From contig NZ_CP062698.1 in the NCBI RefSeq assembly GCF_018389385.1, forward strand, positions 2,297,501 to 2,361,500: a stretch of 64,000 bases of DNA, given 5' to 3'. This document shows positions 34,731-41,302 of this stretch, piece by piece; within the stretch, counting starts at the first letter, position 1, and every line of letters begins with the position of its first letter. Under the pieces are notes generated by a model. The model was not told the DNA's origin and did not search any database. It saw nothing but the letters and a program-made list of their open reading frames with translations. Made by a program: the position numbers and the translations under genes. The DNA is from Anthocerotibacter panamensis C109 (GTDB lineage: Bacteria; Cyanobacteriota; Cyanobacteriia; Gloeobacterales; Anthocerotibacteraceae).

Positions 34731-34990
34731 TATGGGGCTGTCTTTGCCCGCGATGCCCAACTCCCGACGAATCTGGGTGTGGACCCAATTCGCCAACGCC
34801 TTTGCCGTCTGGATCGGGAACCCAAAGCAGTAGAGATAGTCCGAATAGTTATTGACTTGGTATAGCTCCTGCGCCACTGACCGGCGACGAGTGCTTTGAG
34901 ATCGAGGAATTGGAATACTTCGGCGAGGTCTAACTGTTCAGGACCGAGGACGCGACTGCCCCAAAAAGGCGGGGTAGGGCCTGACACAAG
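34731..34990 (-). pseudogene. metH: decayed metH (cobalamin-dependent methionine synthase) fragments
   Basis: Two pieces of the MetH activation region are recognisable. The first (34990-34874) reads PTPPFWGSRVL...VFQFLDLKALVAGQW. The second, in another frame (34877-34731), reads YSDYLYCFGFPIQTAKALANWVH and IRRELGIAGKDSP. In intact MetH these blocks are separated by more sequence and followed by the terminal SAM-binding block, so there is an internal deletion plus a frameshift. The second piece is fused in frame to the AT-rich methyltransferase gene, so the island joint lies near 34725. MetH makes methionine from homocysteine; this copy cannot. Confidence 0.8.
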
Positions 34991-35018
34991 CCTTAGTCCC
35001 TTAAGCTGTCACAGATGA

Positions 35019-35340
35019 GGTGCCTCTTTAAAGCAAAAGGGTACTTCTTTAAAGCAAAAGGGTACTTCTATCAAAGAACAAAGTACCTCTATCAAAGAAC
35101 AAGGTACCTCTTTCAAAGAACAAGGTACTTCTTTTAAGCAAAAGGGTACTTCTTTCAAAGAACAAGGTACCTCTATCAAAAAACAAGGTACCTTTATCAA
35201 AGAACAAAGTACCTCTATCAAAGAACAAGGTACCTCTATCAAAGAACAAAGTACTTCTTTTAAGCAAAAGGGTACTTTTTTCAAAGAACAAGGTACCTCT
35301 TTCAAGCAAAAGGGTAGACGTTTGAAAGAAAGAGGTACTG
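35019..35340. repeat. fifteen tandem 21-bp repeats
   Basis: Units start every 21 bp from 35019. Most begin GGTACYTCT and end either in ATCAAAGAACAA or in TTTAAGCAAAAG, so two sub-types alternate. The last complete unit (35313) is diverged, and a partial unit follows. Because the period is a multiple of three, several frames stay open. On the plus strand the units would read GTS(I/F/L)K(E/Q)(Q/K), with synonymous third-position changes, but an in-frame TGA precedes the first unit and no start codon exists. The array lies between the metH relic and the CRISPR cassette. Confidence 0.95.
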
Positions 35341-35388
35341 ATAGCTCAGATCTGGCTATTTTGCAGCGCTACCCTGGGAAACGCCTCC

Positions 35389-35461
35389 CTGCCCTACCCT
35401 AACGGATACAAGCACCCTAGCGGGTACAAGCACCCTAGCGGGTACAAGCAAGTGCCTGTCC
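35389..35461. repeat. left inverted repeat of the CRISPR cassette, three 18-bp iterons
   Basis: Starts CTGCCCTACCCT and ends CTGTCC. Inside are three tandem 18-bp units of the form GGGTACAAGCACCCTAGC. Its reverse complement aligns end to end with 37057-37147, which has four iterons; the 18-bp length difference is exactly one unit. Confidence 0.9.
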
Positions 35462-35472
35462 TCCGCTAGGGG

Positions 35473-35508
35473 GTTGGGGGCTTTTACGGCTCAAAGAGGC
35501 AGCACATC
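35473..35508 (-). repeat. degenerate terminal CRISPR repeat
   Basis: Aligned to the array repeat, 19 of 36 positions match, including an 11-bp uninterrupted core CTCAAAGAGGC. It lies 37 bp before the first good repeat, exactly one spacer length. A decayed repeat marks the old, leader-distal end of an array. Confidence 0.6.
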
Positions 35509-35545
35509 GAGTGGTGCACCTTAAGTCGATGCGTGGCGGTCCAGC

Positions 35546-36694
35546 GTTTTCAACTAATCGCCCTCAAAGAGGCGTGAAGACCGGAATCGTCGACGTGGCC
35601 GAAGTGCAGCCGCTCAACTTCGACATGTTTCCAACTAATCGCCCTCAAAGAGGCGTGAAGACACCTGGTGTTGGCGCTGTTGATGTCGCTATACAGCTAG
35701 CATGTTTCCAACTAATCGCCCTCAAAGAGGCGTGAAGACTAACAACATGGCTCTGGACACCGGCATCGGTACCTGTGGGTTTCCAACTAATCGCCCTCAA
35801 AGAGGCGTGAAGACTTCGGCGACAACATGATCATGTCGTTCCCGGCGAGTTTCCAACTAATCGCCCTCAAAGAGGCGTGAAGACCTTTTGCCGTTTCGAC
35901 GTCTCCTGGTCCTCGTCCAGGTGTTTTCAACTAATCGCCCTCAAAGAGGCGTGAAGACACGACCGAGACGACGTGGACGATTCCATCCACCCTTGTTTCC
36001 AACTAATCGCCCTCAAAGAGGCGTGAAGACGAGTGAGAGAGTACGAAGCCGATGTGCAAAAACAGCTCGGTTTCCAACTAATCGCCCTCAAAGAGGCGTG
36101 AAGACATTTAAAAACGCTAATTAAGGAGTAAAAACATGCCCTCGTTTCCAACTAATCGCCCTCAAAGAGGCGTGAAGACAGGTACAAATATAATTTTTGT
36201 TCGGAGGACCGCGTGTTTCCAACTAATCGCCCTCAAAGAGGCGTGAAGACACTACAGAGTGTCCGTTAGCAAAATATTTGTGGTACAGTTTCCAACTAAT
36301 CGCCCTCAAAGAGGCGTGAAGACTCCAGGTATGCTCAACAGACGCGGTGCAGTCCCTGGCGATGTTTTCAACTAATCGCCCTCAAAGAGGCGTGAAGACA
36401 TCATTTTAAGAGGGCAATGCGGTTCTACAATGGCTGGGTTTTCAACTAATCGCCCTCAAAGAGGCGTGAAGACATGAACTTAGCAAGATTTGAATCAGAG
36501 ATCGACTTCGTGTTTTCAACTAATCGCCCTCAAAGAGGCGTGAAGACTGGTCAAAGCTGTCCGCGAATTCGCGTGGACGGTCTGGTTTCCAACTAATCGC
36601 CCTCAAAGAGGCGTGAAGACATTCAGGACAGGGTAGGCCAGCTCCAGGTATCGCGCATGTTTCCAACTAATCGCCCTCAAAGAGGCGTGAAGAC
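35546..36694 (-). CRISPR. CRISPR array, 16 repeats of 36 bp and 15 spacers
   Basis: Repeats begin at 35546, 35627, 35704, 35779, 35849, 35923, 35995, 36070, 36144, 36215, 36288, 36364, 36438, 36512, 36585 and 36659. On the plus strand the repeat starts GTTTCCAACTAATCGCCCTC and ends AAAGAGGCGTGAAGAC. The fifth base is T instead of C in repeats 1, 6, 12, 13 and 14; otherwise repeats are identical. A CGCC-TC/GA-GGCG stem with an AAA loop is present. Spacers are 34-45 bp, mostly 36-40. I infer transcription on the minus strand because the decayed repeat is at the left, a leader and cas2 fossil are at the right, and the minus-strand repeat ends in GTTGGAAAC. No intact cas gene lies nearby. Confidence 0.98.
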
Positions 36695-36885
36695 CCTACC
36701 CATAGTAAGCCTTGCCCTGAGCGGACTTCAATAGCCCATTGCGACGACCTCGTTAATAGAGCACTATCCAGACAACCAAAGCCCACCCTCCAGAGCCTCC
36801 AAACCCTTACCCAGAGCAGCAGCGACGGCCTAGACGAAGGAATGCCCCTTTCAAGGATTTCAGTAGGTCGTCGCATCAAATCCCT
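36695..36885 (-). promoter_or_regulatory. presumed CRISPR leader
   Basis: A 191-bp stretch between the last repeat and the cas2 fossil, without a convincing gene. It contains an 11-bp perfect inverted repeat, TGCGACGACCT (36740-36750) and AGGTCGTCGCA (36865-36875). Position downstream of cas2 and before the array is where leaders lie; it is not notably AT-rich. Confidence 0.55.
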
Positions 36886-37008
36886 CTAGACCGAGTAGTA
36901 AGACGGCTGTTCCAGAGGCGGGTCGCCCCCCCAAGTGATGATACTAGAACGCATCCCTCCAGCAATGGGATAAAACCGAACCGAATCCTCATCCACTCCC
37001 CCATACGC
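36886..37008 (-). pseudogene. cas2: C-terminal fossil of cas2
   Basis: The minus strand encodes a 40-residue tail ending in a TAG stop at 36886: the block VDEDSVRFYPIAGG followed by WGGDPPLEQPSYYSV. The DEDSVRFYP strand and the GG-x-PP...YY-V tail are typical of Cas2 C-termini, the spacer-integration nuclease-fold protein. An in-frame TAG lies directly upstream (37009-37011), and the N-terminal half (the conserved YDI-type start) is absent; the right inverted repeat begins 46 bp further. So the gene is a remnant. Its orientation and place (cas2, leader, array) match a normal adaptation-module arrangement. Confidence 0.72.
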
Positions 37009-37056
37009 CTATTGACCAACATCAAGACCAACGCATCCCCAAGCGGAGCCCGAAAA

Positions 37057-37147
37057 GGACAGGTAAGTGCTTGTGCCCGTTTGGGTGCTTGTGCCCGTTA
37101 GGGTGTTTGTGCCCGTTTGGGTGCTTGTGCCCGACAGGGTAGGGCAG
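37057..37147. repeat. right inverted repeat of the CRISPR cassette, four 18-bp iterons
   Basis: Starts GGACAG and ends AGGGTAGGGCAG, the inverse of the left copy. Four tandem 18-bp units of the form TGCTTGTGCCCGTTTGGG lie between. Each unit can form a small GGG...CCC hairpin. Confidence 0.9.
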
Positions 37148-37246
37148 AGGGCATTTCACAAACCAGTTAGGCTTGCTAGATAAGTTTAATTTTAATAAAA
37201 GAGGGATGACCCGATAGAGAATAGAGGTAGATTTTGGGGAACAACT

Positions 37247-37375
37247 GTGACCGTCAGTGATGTCATCGTTCTGAGTATGGTCGTCATAGCCACGCTTGGC
37301 GTATTTGGGGGGCTTTTAGTCATGGCAATTTTCTTCCAGATTCACAACAACCGGGAAGCTGTGCGCCGCCGTTGA
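37247..37375 (+). CDS. 42-residue single-TM peptide
   Basis: A GTG start, 13 bp after a GGGGA tract, encodes 42 residues: a short N-terminus (TVSDVIVLS), one hydrophobic span (VVIATLGVFGGLLVMAIFF) and a basic tail (NNREAVRRR). Size and layout are those of small thylakoid or plasma-membrane subunits (PsbM-, PetG- or NdhP-like), but I could not match any family. A terminator follows, which supports a real short transcription unit. It is too short for routine gene calling. Confidence 0.5.
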   Translation: MTVSDVIVLSMVVIATLGVFGGLLVMAIFFQIHNNREAVRRR

Positions 37376-37389
37376 AAAAACTTTTCCAA

Positions 37390-37431
37390 GCCCAGTGTGC
37401 GAACCTAGAAAGTAGCCTGGGCAACTTTTTT
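37390..37431 (+). terminator. hairpin and T-tract after the 42-residue peptide gene
   Basis: GCCCAG (37390) pairs with CTGGGC (37417), followed by AAC and six T residues. Confidence 0.6.
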
Positions 37432-37447
37432 CAGACCTTAAAAAAAT

Positions 37448-37823
37448 TGGTGGAGCTGAGGGGAGTCGAACCCCTGTCCACCCGTAACTAGTAGCCGCTC
37501 ATTCGTCCACAGGCTTGTCTCCGCTGACCCTTGGAGTGGGGTCCTCACGACCCGGAGGCGGGGTTTTTCTGGTTATCTTAGCCGGGGGACACCCAGAAGC
37601 GTCATCCTGGAGCGACCGATGGGGTTTGTCCACTTAATTCATCGGTGTCGTCAAGTGAACCTCTCAAGTCTTTTAGGGACTTAAGCTACGGCAAGCGCAG
37701 CTTTGCGAGAGAAAGGTACGATGTTGTTCGCATGTACTTTGTTTTGACCTGAGTTTACGAGGTTCGGGTCCGCTCGGCCTGCATGAAAGGGGTTCATTAG
37801 GGTGTCGAAACCGTTTCAGCCCC
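37448..37823 (-). ncRNA. ssrA: transfer-messenger RNA (one-piece)
   Basis: The 5' end (37823) reads GGGGCTGAAACGGTTTCGAC and the 3' end has GGGGTTCGACTCCCCTCAGC followed by TCC and an encoded A-CCA, so the tRNA-like ends pair (GGGGCTG/CAGCTCC). The tag frame gives A-NNIVPFSRKAALAVA then TAA (about 37732-37683). tmRNA with SmpB frees stalled ribosomes and tags the product for proteolysis. The molecule is 376 nt with mature ends in the normal order. Confidence 0.96.
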
Positions 37824-37836
37824 ATTTTGTTTTCTT

Positions 37837-37842
37837 ATTATA
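37837..37842 (-). promoter_or_regulatory. -10 element of ssrA
   Basis: A perfect TATAAT on the minus strand, 14 nt upstream of the mature tmRNA 5' end. No clear -35 is visible. Confidence 0.55.
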
Positions 37843-37920
37843 ACCCTTTGCCCAGAGGGAAGGGCCGTTTGGGGTTTCGGCTTGGAGCGGCATTTAAACG
37901 CAAATCAGGCATCGGCACGG

Positions 37921-37956
37921 CTGCCCAGTAGCCGGACTAAACCTGTTACTGGGCAG
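37921..37956 (-). terminator. strong hairpin after the cupredoxin gene
   Basis: A perfect 10-bp stem CTGCCCAGTA/TACTGGGCAG starts 8 bp after the stop codon of the minus-strand operon. No T-tract follows, so it may be a factor-dependent or stabilising end. Confidence 0.6.
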
Positions 37957-37963
37957 ACGGTGA

Positions 37964-38290
37964 TTACTTCACGACCCTTACCTTGCCCATCATGCTGGGG
38001 TGGATCGCGCAGTGGTAGGGATAGTCCCCAAGGGCCTTGAAAGCGATGGCTTTTCGTTCATGGCCTGCGATCCGCCCCGAGTCAACGAACCCTGCGTTAT
38101 CGGGAGAAACAGTGTGGGGTGTCCCGTCCCGGTTCTCAAATATCACCGCTGTGCCCTGTTTGACAACCAGCAGCGACGGGTTGAACTGGAAGGCTTCGAT
38201 GATGATGGTCTTGGTTTTAAGTTGCTTGGCCTGGAGGGGCAGACCTATCAGGCTAAGCAACACTGCGATAGCCGCTAATGTTCGCATCAA
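37964..38290 (-). CDS. exported cupredoxin-domain protein
   Basis: A 108-residue protein with a signal peptide (LAAIAVLLSLIGLPLQA). The single cupredoxin domain has type-1 copper ligands in order: His in TPHTVSPD, then Cys, His and Met in YHCAIHPSMMGKV. This is an amicyanin/plastocyanin-like small electron carrier or copper-handling protein. It forms an operon with the ferritin-like gene upstream (10-bp gap). Confidence 0.88.
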   Translation of the reverse strand: MMRTLAAIAVLLSLIGLPLQAKQLKTKTIIIEAFQFNPSLLVVKQGTAVIFENRDGTPHTVSPDNAGFVDSGRIAGHERKAIAFKALGDYPYHCAIHPSMMGKVRVVK

Positions 38291-38299
38291 GGGCTGCTC

Positions 38300-38926
38300 C
38301 TAGACGTTGAGGATCCAGGCCTTGCGCGTAGCAGCACTGAGGAAGGGGGCAGGCACGTATTCCATCGTCGGGACCAAAGTCTTGAAGACGGCCCGGATTG
38401 CGGTAGCGTGGGCAGATTCATCGGGGGCGATAGTAGCTGCCGCACTTAGGATCGCAGGGGTTTTGAGCTTACTGAAGGCATCGGCATAGGCCAGAGCAGC
38501 GTCAACTTCCAGGGCTAAAGCGAGCTTGGCGATATTGGCATCGGAATCCAGATTACCTTCACCAGCTTTGATATAGCTGCTGAGGTCGTAGCTGCTGCGG
38601 GCGGGACTAGGGGTTTTCTCAAACGACTTAACTGCTCCAGCCAAAGCATCGCGGTGGGCTTTGTGGTCTGCCTGATTGCGCAGGGCCAAGGTGAGGATGG
38701 TTTTACCCACAGGGGTGTCACTCAGTTTACCAGCGGCAACTCCGTAGGCCCAGATAGCCTGATGTTCTAGGTCTAAAGCCGCGTTGAGAATCGCCACGTC
38801 TGAGGCGGTAGCTTGGGCATGGGCGGGTAAAGCAGCCGTAGCGGCTGCGCCCAAGGTGAGAAGTCCGGTGCCCAGGATATGACGGCGCGACAAGGCGCAC
38901 GGGGAAGCGGTGTAGTCCTTCTCCAT
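38300..38926 (-). CDS. Tat-exported ferritin-like domain protein
   Basis: A 208-residue protein. The N-terminus has SRRHILGTGLLTLGAAATAALPAHA, split here as the twin-arginine SRR motif, hydrophobic core and AHA cleavage site. The mature part is a four-helix bundle of the ferritin-like (DUF4439-type) class with LDLEHQAIWAY, NQADHKAHRD, LEVDAALAYA and APDESAHATAIR providing Glu/His residues of a di-metal site. Tat export implies the metal is loaded in the cytoplasm. Its pairing with an exported cupredoxin suggests periplasmic metal or redox work. Confidence 0.82.
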   Translation of the reverse strand: MEKDYTASPCALSRRHILGTGLLTLGAAATAALPAHAQATASDVAILNAALDLEHQAIWAYGVAAGKLSDTPVGKTILTLALRNQADHKAHRDALAGAVKSFEKTPSPARSSYDLSSYIKAGEGNLDSDANIAKLALALEVDAALAYADAFSKLKTPAILSAAATIAPDESAHATAIRAVFKTLVPTMEYVPAPFLSAATRKAWILNV

Positions 38927-39165
38927 GATCTATCTCCCGATAGTAAAGGGTTGGCGGGCGGTGGGATTGCACTCTGGCCCAGTTCTGTAGAGGTATACGC
39001 TGGCTTGCGCTCGGGTGGATCTCTAGGAAAGAAATTTTGTATCCCTGGCAACTACTACGCTGATGAGCGGGTATGACGATGCCTGAAGGAAGGGCTAAGA
39101 CAAATATCCATGGCTATTTTGCAGGGCGCGATAAATGCTATGACCCCCAAGTCCTCTTGCCCGGT

Positions 39166-40353
39166 TTAACGGCCCAAAACCTCTTCGCGCTGAAAGATCC
39201 AGATTGCGCCCCAGATAAGTATCGCGCCTATCGCCAAAGTTGTCAGGGTAGAAACCGCAACCAAAAGCCCGTTTGGAACTTCGCCCCGGAGTAACTGCTG
39301 GATGAGGATCTGTTGTCCAAAAGTAGGGATGAGCATGACCCAGAGTTCGGGCTTGACCGGGACAAAGACTAGCAGCAGCCCCGGCAGGGCCGGGATCAGT
39401 GGCAGCAATTGCAGATAGGTAAGCGCCTCGCGGAAGCTCTTAGTAAAAGTCGCCACAATCGTCTGAATGCCCGCAGCCACCGGGAGGATCGGCAGGGCCA
39501 CTAGGAGGACTCCCAGCAGACTCAAGGGACTTAGGTTAAATTGCAGGCCCAGTTCCTCGACGGGGACATAGTTGAGCATCACGGCAAACCCGACAATCGT
39601 CTCTGCCACAGCAATCATGGCAAAGAGCAACGTAGCGCTCACTTTGCCCAAGACCAATTCCCAACGGGGGACGGGATTGATGACCAAAGGCTCCAGAGAG
39701 CCCCGTTCGCGCTCCCCGGCAGTCGTGTCAATGGCAATGTAGAGCCCGCCAATAAAGGCCGAAAAGATGATGAAGTAGGGCAACATGGCAAGCAGGGAAG
39801 CCGCCCGTCCCTGAGCAGCACCGACATCGATGTCTTCCAAGGCGATAGCCTGGATGACGCTCGGGTTGATCCCCCGCGCTACAAGGCGTAGCGCCCCCAC
39901 CTGACGACCATAGCCGTTGAGCAAGTCCCGGACGCGCCTCGTGGAGACTTGGTTGGATTGGCGCGAGGAGTCAGCGATGACCTGAACCGTTGCGGGACGG
40001 GCCTTCTGAAAATCTTCCCCATAGCCTTTAGGCACGCGCAGCACTGCGGCATAGGTGCCGTCACGCACTTTAGCCTCGGGGTCAGGAGGGGCTGCCACAA
40101 TCTCTACTCCAGCCTGCCGCAGGTACGCGATCAGGTGAGGGGCATTTTGAGACCCAATAATGGGGAGTTTGAGCGCCTCATCGGACTTCTCGGAGATAGT
40201 TTTGACCTGGACTGTGATGATGACCGCGAAGATGAGCGGACCGAGTAAGGGCGTCAGCAGCGCCGTCCTGACCGTTCGTTTATCGCGCAGATTGTCCAGG
40301 ACTTCTTTTTGGAAAACGATGCCGATGCGCTCCAAAAATGGCTGAATTTTCAT
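39166..40353 (-). CDS. ABC-2 type transporter permease (NatB-like)
   Basis: A 395-residue membrane protein. A TM near the N-terminus is followed by a periplasmic domain of about 150 residues, then five or six TMs. The ABC-2 signature TTAGERERGSLEPLVINPVPRWEL lies between TMs. This layout (large loop after TM1) is that of NatB and related exporters. It overlaps the ATPase gene by 4 bp. The substrate may be Na+ or a small molecule and cannot be read from sequence. Confidence 0.88.
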   Translation of the reverse strand: MKIQPFLERIGIVFQKEVLDNLRDKRTVRTALLTPLLGPLIFAVIITVQVKTISEKSDEALKLPIIGSQNAPHLIAYLRQAGVEIVAAPPDPEAKVRDGTYAAVLRVPKGYGEDFQKARPATVQVIADSSRQSNQVSTRRVRDLLNGYGRQVGALRLVARGINPSVIQAIALEDIDVGAAQGRAASLLAMLPYFIIFSAFIGGLYIAIDTTAGERERGSLEPLVINPVPRWELVLGKVSATLLFAMIAVAETIVGFAVMLNYVPVEELGLQFNLSPLSLLGVLLVALPILPVAAGIQTIVATFTKSFREALTYLQLLPLIPALPGLLLVFVPVKPELWVMLIPTFGQQILIQQLLRGEVPNGLLVAVSTLTTLAIGAILIWGAIWIFQREEVLGR

Positions 40354-41084
40354 AACATCAAGCCCTCCCCAGAGCCGATAGCCGCAACAAACGCATCTTC
40401 AAGGTTTTCCTGCCCGGTGGTTCGACGCAGTTGCTCAGGAGTTCCCTCAGCCACTACCTGCCCGCGTGTAATCACAATGACGGTGTCACAGAGGGCGGCT
40501 ACTTCCTGCATTACGTGGCTGGAGAAGAGTACACACTTTCCTTCGTCCCGGAAACGGCGGATCACTGTGCGTAGGGCGCGGGTGCTCATCACGTCGAGGC
40601 CGTTGGTGGGTTCGTCTAGCAGAATATTTTGGGGCTGGTGGACGAGGGCGCGGGCAATGGCGACCTTGAGCCGTTGTCCCTGAGAGAAGCCCTCCGTGCG
40701 CCGGTCTGCAAACTCCTGCATATCCAAGAGTTTCACTAAATCTTGAATCTGTTGCTCCAAAACAGCCCCCCTGAGGCCGTGCAGACGACCATAGTAGCGG
40801 ACATTCTCGCGGGCGGTGAAGCGCGGATAGAGTCCCCGGCTATCCGGGAGGACGCCGATGCGCTGTTGGACTTCCTGCGTCGCTGTCACACTGTCGAAGC
40901 CATCCACGCGGGCGGTACCGGAGTCTGGTTTGAGGACGGTATAGAGGATGCGCAGGGTCGTGGTCTTGCCTGCGCCATTGGGGCCGAGCAGCCCGGTGAT
41001 CTGTGCGTCCGGTGCTTTAAAGGAAACACCTTGGACTGCGGCAATGTTCTTAAAGGACTTACGCAGGTTTAGGACTTCGAGCAT
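40350..41084 (-). CDS. ABC transporter ATPase (NatA-like)
   Basis: The ATG at 41084 gives 244 residues beginning MLEVLNLRKSFKN; the frame is open 22 codons upstream but without homology. Walker A is GLLGPNGAGKTTTLRI, the signature is FSQGQRLKVAIARAL, Walker B is NILLDEPTNGLD, and the H-loop is LFSSHVMQE. It pairs with the permease encoded downstream. Confidence 0.93.
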   Translation of the reverse strand: MLEVLNLRKSFKNIAAVQGVSFKAPDAQITGLLGPNGAGKTTTLRILYTVLKPDSGTARVDGFDSVTATQEVQQRIGVLPDSRGLYPRFTARENVRYYGRLHGLRGAVLEQQIQDLVKLLDMQEFADRRTEGFSQGQRLKVAIARALVHQPQNILLDEPTNGLDVMSTRALRTVIRRFRDEGKCVLFSSHVMQEVAALCDTVIVITRGQVVAEGTPEQLRRTTGQENLEDAFVAAIGSGEGLML

Positions 41085-41302
41085 GGTAAAAATTGGTATT
41101 GTAACGGGTTTTCTAGGTGGACCTACCATTTGGAGTCCAAGGATGCCCAAAAGACGACTTGTACCCTAGACGGGCAACTACGTGACGCTGCCAAGAGCCC
41201 AGATGACAGTCTACAAGGCGGTTGCTGTGCGTGTGGTCGGAGCACATAAAAAAACTTCGAGCATTGACAGAAGAGCCCTAACTGCTAGAAGCGTACTCCA
41301 TC

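Noticed and set aside
34638-34877. N-terminal 80 residues of the methyltransferase-like frame
   Set aside because: This part is metH debris fused in frame; an internal ATG with GGAGAG is a better start.
35009-35309. Long minus-strand open frames across the 21-bp repeats
   Set aside because: Frames stay open only because the repeat period is a multiple of three; the encoded Leu/Cys/Phe-rich peptides have no start context.
35511-36151. Short open frames within the CRISPR array
   Set aside because: They consist of repeat and spacer sequence.
36667-36879. 70-codon minus-strand frame in the leader
   Set aside because: It runs into the first repeat, has no ribosome-binding site and no protein-like composition.
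39073-39294. Plus-strand 73-codon frame before the NatB-like gene end
   Set aside because: Half of it is antisense to the conserved C-terminus of the permease, and composition is not convincing.
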